Origin: Flavobacteriales bacterium
GTDB taxonomy: Bacteria; Bacteroidota; Bacteroidia; Flavobacteriales_D; Parvicellaceae
DNA length: 5,129 nucleotides
Direction of reading: 5' to 3'
Assembly: GCA_015488785.1 (NCBI GenBank)
Contig: WFNC01000046.1
Coordinates: forward strand, 1-5,129
Shown here: in pieces, positions 1 through 4,992 of the stretch
Layout: each line of letters begins with the position of its first letter
How positions within the stretch are numbered: the stretch's first letter is position 1
Made by a program: the position numbers and the translations under genes
The notes under the pieces: generated by a model
Seen by the model: the letters and a program-made list of their open reading frames with translations, nothing else
Databases searched by the model: none
Told to the model about the DNA's origin: nothing

Positions 1-42
1 GATTCGCATACTGTAAAAACCATAAAAGTTATTTATATGTAG
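1..42 (+). CDS. possible C-terminal tail of an upstream gene (uncertain)
   Basis: Reading frame 1 is open from the window edge and ends at a TAG at 40-42, giving a 13-residue tail (DSHTVKTIKVIYM). Frame 3 is also open, for 18 codons to a TAA at 57-59. On the minus strand an ATG at 23-21 could start a gene leaving the window. Too little sequence is present to choose between these, and no family can be recognised. The frame-1 reading is listed only as the simplest option for a gene ending before the repeat-rich stretch that follows. Confidence 0.2.
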   Translation, partial: DSHTVKTIKVIYM

Positions 43-57
43 GAGGTCACTTCGTTT

Positions 58-91
58 AATTATGAATTGAGAATGAAGAATTAAAAATAAA
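58..91 (+). repeat. degenerate ATGAATT-type short repeats
   Basis: The stretch contains loosely repeated units of the form ATGAATT / AGAATGA / AGAATTAA. Similar degenerate AT-rich intergenic repeats are common in Flavobacteriaceae genomes (general knowledge of the group). No coding potential is seen. It lies directly before the composite repeat that starts at 100. Confidence 0.4.
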
Positions 92-99
92 ATATTGAA

Positions 100-134
100 T
101 ATTGATAGGATGACTTCAAGTCATCCTATCAATA
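100..134. repeat. 35-bp perfect palindrome, copy 1
   Basis: Left arm TATTGATAGGATGACTT (100-116), a single central C (117), and the exact reverse complement (118-134). As RNA or single-stranded DNA it could form a 15-bp stem closing a TTCAA loop. An identical 35-base copy is at 2954-2988. No T-run follows on the + strand, so it is not a classical intrinsic terminator for + transcripts. Read on the minus strand, the hairpin would be followed by a T-rich stretch (complement of about 80-99). It could therefore stop transcription arriving from the gene at 274 in the antisense direction, but this is speculative. Confidence 0.9.
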
Positions 135-268
135 AAATACAAAGAAATAACAAAGTGCAGTCTCCCTAAGCAAAGATAGATTTAGAGAGGGTAAACCCAA
201 CCAAAGAACAATCAAAAAGTCTTATAGTCTTGAATCTTCAAGTCTTAAAATCAAAAGTCTTAATATCA
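100..268 (+). repeat. composite intergenic repeat, copy 1
   Basis: The order of parts is: the 35-bp palindrome, a middle block with GTGCA...TCCCTA...CAAAG (about 156-176), a spacer, then degenerate tandem units of AGTCTT with variants ATCTT and AATC (218-268). The same parts in the same order occur at 2954-3088, with a shorter spacer. Only the palindrome is identical; the other parts have drifted. The block fills almost the whole gap before the gene at 274 and would form its upstream region or leader. A near-match to the Bacteroidota -7 box (TAGATTTA, one mismatch) lies at about 178-185 and could be a weak promoter. Confidence 0.65.
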
Positions 269-273
269 AAAAA

Positions 274-1089
274 ATGACAACCTTAAAAAAAACAGTTAAA
301 AACTTAACAGCTTACCATCATATTTTGGTATTCTTAATCATTTTAACGACAATGAAAATAGTTAATGTTTTCGTTACACAAGGATTTATAGAAGGCTTAC
401 ATTTTGCAAAATTAGGAGTAGGGTTAATTGTTATCTCATCAATCTTACATTTGGTTTTTACTAAACTATTCGATGCTAAGAAAAAATATTTACATTCTTT
501 AATTAGTACGTTCTTAATATTAGTTATGCTTTCTCACGCAGATCCAGAACCTGTACGAGGGATTTTAGTTATTGTGTTGTTATACGTTGCCAAGTTTTTT
601 GTGAAATATAAAGGGAAAAACATATTCAATCCCGTTGCTTTTACCATAGGAATGGTAACGATTTTAGCACTGTTTATTCCCGCTTTAGGAATTCCTCCTA
701 TGGATTTTACAGGAGTCGATATTCGTTTTCCTATTGCAGGTTTGCAAGTTCCTTTGCCTTTGTTACCAATTATGTTGGCATTAATAATTAATGTAGGTAG
801 GATAAAAAAACACCCCTTAGCACTTAGTTTTATCATTACATCTTTAATCTTAGGCGTATTTATTGGCGCTTATGATAATGATATTTTTTCTTATCTGATT
901 ATTACATCTTTTACTGGTGTAGCCGTAATTGTAGAGCCTAAAACAGCTCCGTCGAACAAACAACAACAAATTGTTTATGGTGTTATATCTGCGGTTTTTA
1001 TCACAGGGTTAACTATTTTCAATGTACCTAACTCGTTAGTTGTTTCACTATTGTTTCTTAACTTGGCTTACTTTTTTTATCGTAAATAA
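274..1089 (+). CDS. orphan NqrB/RnfD-like membrane protein
   Basis: A 271-residue, very hydrophobic protein with about eight membrane segments (roughly 15-35, 45-63, 76-88, 96-111, 121-139, 158-174, 182-200, 205-220, with more near the C-terminus). Two features match the NqrB/RnfD family of ion-pumping electron-transfer complexes: FNP at 118-120 (family FNPaAf) and EPKTAPSNKQ at 221-230 (family DPvtsPtt). It is shorter than usual RnfD or NqrB (about 350-410 residues). The region between these motifs lacks the SGAT motif whose Thr carries covalent FMN in classical members. No other rnf or nqr genes are in the window. It may have an accessory or different membrane redox role; the true function is unknown. 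The ATG start follows an A-rich leader without a Shine-Dalgarno, normal for Bacteroidota. Confidence 0.75.
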   Translation: MTTLKKTVKNLTAYHHILVFLIILTTMKIVNVFVTQGFIEGLHFAKLGVGLIVISSILHLVFTKLFDAKKKYLHSLISTFLILVMLSHADPEPVRGILVIVLLYVAKFFVKYKGKNIFNPVAFTIGMVTILALFIPALGIPPMDFTGVDIRFPIAGLQVPLPLLPIMLALIINVGRIKKHPLALSFIITSLILGVFIGAYDNDIFSYLIITSFTGVAVIVEPKTAPSNKQQQIVYGVISAVFITGLTIFNVPNSLVVSLLFLNLAYFFYRK

Positions 1090-1093
1090 ATCA

Positions 1094-1101
1094 TACATTT
1101 G
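1094..1101 (+). promoter_or_regulatory. putative Bacteroidota promoter -7 element
   Basis: TACATTTG matches the Bacteroidota sigma-A -7 consensus TAnnTTTG exactly. It lies five bases after the stop of the preceding gene and 18 bases before the ATG at 1120. The expected upstream TTTG box is only weakly present: a T-run lies at 1072-1078, and TTGG at 1063-1066 is too far away. If used, transcription would start around 1106-1108 and give a very short leader for the four-gene group that follows. Confidence 0.5.
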
Positions 1102-1119
1102 CATTCTAAATACTTAATC

Positions 1120-1512
1120 ATGAAAATTAGAATCATCACAATAATAATCGTTTTAGCAACGCTTTTGTCTTGTAAGAAAACAGAAGGAGTTGGAGGTAGA
1201 GCCAAAATACAAGGATACGTTTTAGTAGAACACTATAGTAATTCAGGGAACTACAAAGGAAACTATGACGCTCAAAACAAAAAAGTTTATATTATTTATG
1301 GAGATGAAGACGAAATTGTAGATGATAATGTAAGTACTAGCTACGACGGAACTTTTGAGTTCGATTATTTACAAAAGGGAACTTACAAAATTTTTGTTTA
1401 TTCCTCTTGCGTTGATTGTTTCAATAAAGAAGATAGTGTTGTAATGCAAACGGTTACAATAAATGATCGAAAAGAAATAATCGAAAACGTTGATTTTGTA
1501 ATAACAGACTAA
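1120..1512 (+). CDS. small lipoprotein with carboxypeptidase-regulatory-like beta domain
   Basis: The start is placed at the ATG at 1120, because a lipoprotein signal begins there: a short basic N-terminus, a hydrophobic core, and lipobox LLSC with Cys18 followed by two Lys. An in-frame TTG at 1099 would only add seven residues before this signal and overlaps the promoter box. The mature part (about 27-130) has an Ig-like or transthyretin-like beta pattern: KIQGYV near 29-34, YDGTFEFDYLQKGTYKIFVY at 75-94, and a final strand VDFVI. This resembles the carboxypeptidase-regulatory-like domains common in Bacteroidota surface proteins. A CVDC pair (Cys97, Cys100) could form a disulfide or bind metal. 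The stop overlaps the next start (TAATG), so the two are translationally coupled. Function unknown. Confidence 0.75.
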   Translation: MKIRIITIIIVLATLLSCKKTEGVGGRAKIQGYVLVEHYSNSGNYKGNYDAQNKKVYIIYGDEDEIVDDNVSTSYDGTFEFDYLQKGTYKIFVYSSCVDCFNKEDSVVMQTVTINDRKEIIENVDFVITD

Positions 1513-2162
1513 TGAATAAAATTGGTTTAGGATTTTTATTTGTATTACTGTTTTCTTTTGCTAAAGCTCAAACAAACCAAGATTTTGGAATGTGGGCTGG
1601 GTTTTCAGTTAGCCATAAAATAAGTAAAAAAATCAAAGTAAATGGTGTTACGCAGTTTAGAACTTTTGAAAATTCTCAAGCATTAAAGCAACTATTTGCA
1701 GATTTGTCTGTTAGTTATAAGTACAATAAGTATTTTAAAATTGGAGTTTCTTGGAGAGGGAAAGAAAGTTTTGTAGAAGTAAATCCAATATTTATTAATC
1801 GCTTTGGTTTGGATTTAAAATTAGGTAAAAAAATAATAAAGAAAACTCATTTAGGTTTAAGATCTAGAACACAGTATAGCCTTTTGCCAGATGGATCGAA
1901 TAAAACTTATGAAAGAACACGGTTGAAATTAACCTATAAATTAAGTAAAGGTCTTTCTGTTTTTGTTCAAGATGAATTATTTTTTAATTTAAACCCAGGC
2001 AACAAATCAACCTATAATAAAAATAGATTTGGAATAGGCGGGACAAAAAAGATAAATAAGAAAGTAGAGTTGACACTTAAATATTTAAGAATAACAGAAG
2101 TTGATACGTATAGACCATTGGATATGAATGTTTTATTTATGGCTATGAGTTATAAAATTTAA
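1512..2162 (+). CDS. DUF2490-family outer-membrane beta-barrel protein
   Basis: A 216-residue protein with a clear signal peptide (MNKIGLGFLFVLLFSFAKA, likely cut before Gln20). The mature part alternates polar and hydrophobic residues in many strands: DFGMWAGFSVSHKI, KIKVNGVTQFRTF, YFKIGVSWRG, GLSVFVQDELFFN, KVELTLKYLRITE. It ends in a strand finishing MAMSYKI. The opening (FGMWAGFSVSHKISKKI, a strand with Trp) and the general layout fit DUF2490, a family of predicted small barrels in Bacteroidota and other Gram-negatives with no settled function. It starts in the TAATG overlap with the lipoprotein gene before it, so the two products are probably made together and may interact at the outer membrane. 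Confidence 0.8.
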   Translation: MNKIGLGFLFVLLFSFAKAQTNQDFGMWAGFSVSHKISKKIKVNGVTQFRTFENSQALKQLFADLSVSYKYNKYFKIGVSWRGKESFVEVNPIFINRFGLDLKLGKKIIKKTHLGLRSRTQYSLLPDGSNKTYERTRLKLTYKLSKGLSVFVQDELFFNLNPGNKSTYNKNRFGIGGTKKINKKVELTLKYLRITEVDTYRPLDMNVLFMAMSYKI

Positions 2163-2174
2163 ACTAATCAAATT

Positions 2175-2510
2175 ATGAATATAAAGATAAAATTAATAGT
2201 AGCTACTTTGTCAATAGGCTTATTCGTTGTTTCTTGTAAGAAAAAAGATAAGGTTACTTGTGACGGCTCAAATCCAAAATACAACACGGAGATAAAATCA
2301 ATTATAAATAATAATTGTATGCCTTGCCATGGACCTGGAGGTTCGGACAATAACTATTCAACTTATCAAACATTATTACCAACTTTGAATAATGGGAGGT
2401 TTGAAAAAGAGGTATTGACAAAGAAATCAATGCCACAAAACAAAACGATGTCTAATGCTGATTTGTCTAAAGTAAGATGCTGGTTAGATAACGGTCATTT
2501 AGAAAATTAA
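2175..2510 (+). CDS. c-type cytochrome lipoprotein (single haem)
   Basis: A 111-residue protein with a lipoprotein signal (hydrophobic core 6-19, lipobox VVSC with Cys21 followed by three Lys). A covalent haem motif CMPCH lies at 48-52, preceded by IKSIINNNC, as in the short cytochromes linked to planctomycete-type and other periplasmic haem proteins. A probable axial Met86 sits in KKSMPQ, and the C-terminal segment LSKVRCWLDNG (98-107) is the usual closing helix. It is predicted to sit lipid-anchored in the cell envelope and pass electrons. Extra Cys29 and Cys102 could form a disulfide. It is separated by 12 bases from the barrel gene and by 5 bases from the next haem protein, which suggests one transcript. 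Confidence 0.85.
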   Translation: MNIKIKLIVATLSIGLFVVSCKKKDKVTCDGSNPKYNTEIKSIINNNCMPCHGPGGSDNNYSTYQTLLPTLNNGRFEKEVLTKKSMPQNKTMSNADLSKVRCWLDNGHLEN

Positions 2511-2515
2511 TAAAT

Positions 2516-2944
2516 ATGAAAAAGAAAATAGGAGTAGGAGTAATTGTTTTATTTGGTTTAATTCAATTTGTAAGAATAGACAAGCAAAACCCAGAAATAG
2601 TTGAAGGGAAAGATATTGTATCTGTTCTAAAACCAGAAGACAAAATAGTTTCGATACTAAAAACATCGTGTTATGATTGCCATTCTAACGAGGCTAAATA
2701 TCCTTGGTATTCTAATATAGCACCTGTTTCTTGGGTTATTGGGCATCATATAGAAGAAGCTAGAGAACACGTTAATTTTTCTGAATGGGCAAACTACAGT
2801 AACAAAGACCAAAAGCATATGTTGGAAGAATGCCATGAAGAGGTGGAAGAAAAAGAAATGCCTTTATTTGGTTATGAAATCATGCACGGTAAGCTAAGCG
2901 ATGAGAATCGAACACTTCTTGAAGAATGGTTTGAAGCGAAGTAA
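2516..2944 (+). CDS. membrane-anchored haem-binding protein (Haem_bd family)
   Basis: A 142-residue protein with an uncleaved-looking N-terminal hydrophobic anchor (about 5-19) and a periplasmic domain holding the covalent haem motif CYDCH at 52-56. After it comes SNEAKYPWYSNIAPVSW, which is highly characteristic of the Haem_bd family (PF14376). Then follow an His-rich helix with HH at 77-78, a charged helix, and EMPL at 114-117 whose Met115 is a candidate second haem ligand. The C-terminal helix LSDENRTLLEEWF resembles that of the preceding cytochrome. Its exact electron partner is unknown; the tandem position suggests the two haem proteins work together. It is the last gene before the second composite repeat, which begins nine bases after its stop. 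Confidence 0.9.
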   Translation: MKKKIGVGVIVLFGLIQFVRIDKQNPEIVEGKDIVSVLKPEDKIVSILKTSCYDCHSNEAKYPWYSNIAPVSWVIGHHIEEAREHVNFSEWANYSNKDQKHMLEECHEEVEEKEMPLFGYEIMHGKLSDENRTLLEEWFEAK

Positions 2945-2953
2945 AAAGATGTT

Positions 2954-2988
2954 TATTGATAGGATGACTTCAAGTCATCCTATCAATA
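2954..2988. repeat. 35-bp perfect palindrome, copy 2
   Basis: Identical to the palindrome at 100-134: arms at 2954-2970 and 2972-2988 around a central C at 2971. It begins nine bases after the stop of the Haem_bd gene, where a terminator would be expected. However, no T-run follows on the + strand (the next bases are GAATGCG). A strong hairpin here could still protect the 3' end of the upstream message. Confidence 0.9.
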
Positions 2989-3088
2989 GAATGCGAAAAG
3001 TAGGGTAGTGCAAGCAATCCCTACAAAGTGAAAAGGAAGTAAGTCTTTCAGTCTTGAATCTTATCGTCTTAAATCTTTAAATCTAAAA
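2954..3088 (+). repeat. composite intergenic repeat, copy 2
   Basis: The palindrome is followed by a middle block with GTGCA...TCCCTA...CAAAG (about 3008-3028), then degenerate AGTCTT/ATCTT units (3041-3088). The shared core AGTCTTGAATCTT occurs in both copies. The middle block also has a local inverted repeat, GTAGGG (3000-3005) with CCCTAC (3019-3024). The two copies keep the same order and orientation, and each stands in front of a gene group, but their spacers differ in length. No transposase gene or target-site duplication is seen, so it is a non-autonomous or structural repeat. Confidence 0.65.
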
Positions 3089-3089
3089 A

Positions 3090-3167
3090 GCGTTAGGGGT
3101 AGAAACGGCATCCTTTTTTCTTTTCGAAAAAAGATATAGTGGATGACCCGACCCTTGGGGAACGCCC
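3090..3167 (+). ncRNA. candidate structured RNA / interspersed flavobacterial element
   Basis: A compact element much richer in G and C than its surroundings. Nested pairing is visible: GCGTT (3090-3094) with AACGC (3161-3165), and CATCC (3109-3113) with GGATG (3141-3145). The A-T hairpin TTTTTTC (3114-3120) with GAAAAAA (3126-3132) closes on TTTTC. A small CCC/GGG hairpin lies at 3152-3160. The end blocks (GCGTTAGGGG..., GGCATCC, GATATAGTGGAT, CCCGACCC, GGGGAACGCCC) resemble an element I recall as scattered between genes in many Flavobacteriaceae, with a variable central hairpin. It may correspond to a published motif such as Flavo-1, but this is unverified. It ends 15 bases before the ATG at 3183, so it could lie in that gene's leader. 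It may act as a transcribed RNA, a leader structure or a mobile repeat. Confidence 0.55.
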
Positions 3168-3182
3168 AAAATAACAAAGGTT

Positions 3183-3716
3183 ATGAAAAATAAAATATTA
3201 GGTATAGTAGCATTGCTTGGAGTGGGAACTTTAGGTCTTTATTCTTTTTCGGGAACGGATAACAACATTTCGGAGCGGACAGAAATCGTATTGTTGGAGG
3301 GTAAAGGCAAAGAACTTTTTCTAGCGAAATGTAATAAATGCCACAAAACAGCTCCTCCAAAATCTAAGGCAGAACGAAAAGCAATGCTTGCTCCTCCTAT
3401 AATGGGGGTAATGTTTCATGTAAATGACGGAGTAAAAGCTGATAATCCCAAAGAAAAAAGAGAAAAAGTAATCGAATTTATTGTTGACTATGCGCTAAAT
3501 CCATCGAAAGATAAGTCGTTTTGTGAAGCTCATGCTATTGAACGTTTCGGAGTAATGCCTTCACAAAAAAATAATGTAACAAAAGAAGAATTAAAAGAAA
3601 TAGCGAGTTATCTTTACGAATCTTTTCCGACTGCTGGAATGACGCACGAAGATGTGCAGAAAAAAATGCATGAAGATAAAGGAAACGGACAGAAAAAAGG
3701 TTGTAACAAACATTAA
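3183..3716 (+). CDS. c-type cytochrome, periplasmic, single haem with extra cysteines
   Basis: A 177-residue protein with an N-terminal hydrophobic segment (4-20) that is a signal peptide or anchor. The haem motif CNKCH lies at 50-54 after GKELFLAKC, which fits a cytochrome c domain (helix 1). The sequence continues APP, then LAPPIMGVMFHV (69-80), and FGVMPSQ (122-128) whose Met125 is the likely axial ligand. The closing helix is EELKEIASYLYESFP (135-149). Between helix 1 and the Met there is an insert with FCEAHAI (Cys114, His117). After the domain comes a Lys/Gly-rich tail ending GCNKH, a second CxxH. Cytochrome function is well supported. The partner is unknown, but the gene is 11 bases before the His-rich lipoprotein, so they are probably co-transcribed. 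The stretch AACAAAGG before the ATG is a weak ribosome site. Confidence 0.88.
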   Translation: MKNKILGIVALLGVGTLGLYSFSGTDNNISERTEIVLLEGKGKELFLAKCNKCHKTAPPKSKAERKAMLAPPIMGVMFHVNDGVKADNPKEKREKVIEFIVDYALNPSKDKSFCEAHAIERFGVMPSQKNNVTKEELKEIASYLYESFPTAGMTHEDVQKKMHEDKGNGQKKGCNKH

Positions 3717-3727
3717 AAGTAAAGATT

Positions 3728-4228
3728 ATGAAAATTAAAGTAATTACAATAGCATTGTTGCTTGGAGGATTTACTTTCTCGTGTAGCGAAACAAAAACGG
3801 AGACAAAACAAACCGTTGAATCGCACGAAGGACACGATAATCACGAAGGGCACGAGCATTCGGAACATGAAGCGCATGTTGTAGAAGAGGTAAAAGGTTT
3901 AGTACTGAATAATGGAGAGAAATGGGAGGCAAACGCTGAGACTCACGAAGGAATGGGGAAGATTAGATTGATAATTAAAGCGTTTGAACCAACTACGGTA
4001 GCTGAGTTTCAAGCGATGGGAAGTGATTGTGATAAGCAAACTTCTTACATTATAAACAACTGTTCGATGACTGGAGAAGCTCACAATCAATTGCACTTTG
4101 TATTGCACCCAATTTTGGATGATATCGATGGACTTTCTAAAGCTGAAACGGTTGAAGATGGAGCGAAAGCTTATGCGTCTTTGACTAAGAATATTTCGGA
4201 TTATTTTAAGTTTTTTAAAGTTAATTAA
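3728..4228 (+). CDS. His-rich lipoprotein with predicted four-helix metal- or haem-binding domain
   Basis: A 166-residue protein with a lipoprotein signal (hydrophobic core 5-17, lipobox TFSC, Cys19 followed by Ser). Next comes a His-rich linker (33-50) with seven His, in the style HEGHDN / HEGHEH / SEHEAH, which is a likely flexible site for Zn, Cu, Ni or Fe. From about 58 to 166 four amphipathic helices can be drawn: about 64-86, 90-112, 116-138 and 141-164. Candidate ligands include His73, Met76, Met97, Cys112, Met114, His119, His123 and His127 (GEAHNQLHFVLH region). I do not recognise a named family with certainty. The domain could be a periplasmic metal or haem carrier. The gene ends two bases before the VIT-type transporter gene, which strongly suggests a shared transcript and a metal-linked role. 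Confidence 0.7.
   Translation: MKIKVITIALLLGGFTFSCSETKTETKQTVESHEGHDNHEGHEHSEHEAHVVEEVKGLVLNNGEKWEANAETHEGMGKIRLIIKAFEPTTVAEFQAMGSDCDKQTSYIINNCSMTGEAHNQLHFVLHPILDDIDGLSKAETVEDGAKAYASLTKNISDYFKFFKVN
3824..3877 (+). repeat. 18-bp tandem repeat within the His-rich linker
   Basis: Two near-identical 18-base units lie end to end: CACGAAGGACACGATAAT (3824-3841) and CACGAAGGGCACGAGCAT (3842-3859). A more diverged third unit follows (3860-3877). They encode HEGHDN, HEGHEH and SEHEAH. The in-frame tandem form suggests that the metal-binding linker grew by duplication and may vary in length between strains. Confidence 0.75.
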
Positions 4229-4230
4229 TT

Positions 4231-4920
4231 TTGAAATCAGAACATCATTACATTACACGAAGTGGATGGCTTAGGGCTGTTATACTGGGAGCAAATGACG
4301 GAATATTATCTACGGCAAGTATTGTTATAGGTGTTGCTGCAGCAAGCTCTTCTCGAGAATCAATTATAATCGCGGGGGTAGCAGGATTGGTAGCAGGAGC
4401 TCTGTCTATGGCTGCAGGTGAGTACGTTTCCGTAAGTTCTCAGACCGATATAGAAACCGCTGATTTGGAAAGAGAAAGTGTCGCTTTGGAAGAATCGCCT
4501 GAGGAGGAGTTGATAGAGTTGGCAAAGATTTATGAAGAAAGAGGATTGACAGCTTCGTTGGCTTTGGAAGTTGCTGAACAATTGACAGCACACAATGCTT
4601 TGGAGGCTCACGCGAGAGATGAATTAGGAATAAACGAAATTACACAAGCTAAACCTTTGGAAGCTGCTTTGGCTTCTGGGCTTGCGTTTACTTTTGGTGG
4701 AGCTTTACCTATTTTAGTTGCTTTTTTTGGTGCGGTAAATCAAATGGTTTATTTACAATATGTTTTTGCAATCCTGTTTTTGATTGTGTTGGGTGTTGTA
4801 GCGGCTAAAGCTGGAGGGTCTAGTCCAAAAAGAGCTGTTGTAAGAATTACTTTTTGGGGAACTTTAGCAATGGGGATTACAGCTTTGATTGGTTATTGGT
4901 TCGATGTGACTGGAGGATAA
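4231..4920 (+). CDS. VIT1/CCC1-family metal (Fe2+/Mn2+) transporter
   Basis: A 229-residue member of the VIT1/CCC1 family, which moves Fe2+ or Mn2+ out of the cytosol, in bacteria usually by proton antiport across the inner membrane. Five membrane segments are predicted: about 14-38, 44-67, 147-169, 174-193 and 203-224. Between segments 2 and 3 lies the charged cytosolic helical domain (about 70-145). Conserved signatures are visible: GANDGIL at 20-26 with Asp23, SMAAGEYVSV at 59-68 with Met60 and Glu64, and Glu residues in the helical domain (Glu82, 91-93, 96, 102-103, 131). By offset these fit the metal-binding residues known from the plant VIT1 structure (D43/M80). The start is TTG at 4231: no in-frame ATG precedes it, a stop lies at 4222-4224, and the family normally begins M(K/x)xEHHY. 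The gene follows the His-rich lipoprotein by two bases. Confidence 0.93.
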   Translation: MKSEHHYITRSGWLRAVILGANDGILSTASIVIGVAAASSSRESIIIAGVAGLVAGALSMAAGEYVSVSSQTDIETADLERESVALEESPEEELIELAKIYEERGLTASLALEVAEQLTAHNALEAHARDELGINEITQAKPLEAALASGLAFTFGGALPILVAFFGAVNQMVYLQYVFAILFLIVLGVVAAKAGGSSPKRAVVRITFWGTLAMGITALIGYWFDVTGG

Positions 4921-4992
4921 ATTAAAACAAAAAAGGAGACAATTTCGAAATCTAAATGGGGGAAAATTATTAGAATATTTAATTTTGTTGTT
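4921..4992 (+). promoter_or_regulatory. intergenic gap with possible leaderless promoter
   Basis: This short gap holds no hairpin terminator for the transporter gene that I can see. At 4980-4987 is TAATTTTG, a full match to the Bacteroidota -7 consensus TAnnTTTG. It lies only five bases before the ATG at 4993. If real, transcription would start at or next to the ATG and give a leaderless or near-leaderless message. No clear TTTG -33 box is seen upstream, so confidence is low. GGAG at 4935-4938 is too far from the ATG to act as its ribosome site. Confidence 0.3.

Noticed and set aside
100..268. CRISPR array
   Set aside because: The repeats are short, degenerate and adjacent, with no uniform spacers and no cas genes.
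534..836. Minus-strand open frame of 100 codons inside the NqrB/RnfD-like gene
   Set aside because: It lies entirely antisense to a gene with clear family motifs, and its translation shows no recognisable domain.
1099..1119. TTG at 1099 as start of the first lipoprotein gene
   Set aside because: It overlaps the -7 promoter box and adds residues in front of a standard lipoprotein signal; the ATG at 1120 fits better.
2168..2350. Minus-strand open frame antisense to the CMPCH cytochrome gene
   Set aside because: The + strand has a lipobox and haem motif; the antisense product is an artefact of AT-rich codons.
2954..2988. Palindrome as a classical intrinsic terminator of the haem gene group
   Set aside because: The hairpin is strong, but no T-run follows on the + strand; kept as a repeat with possible 3'-end role.
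3899..4108. Minus-strand open frame within the His-rich lipoprotein gene
   Set aside because: Antisense to a well-supported gene, with no start signal or family features.
4226..4233. TAATTTTG as a promoter for the transporter gene
   Set aside because: It matches the -7 consensus but overlaps the TTG start codon, so transcription would begin inside the gene. Probably chance in AT-rich DNA.
4360..4611. Two overlapping minus-strand open frames within the transporter gene
   Set aside because: Antisense to a VIT1/CCC1 gene with conserved residues; the translations are low-complexity.
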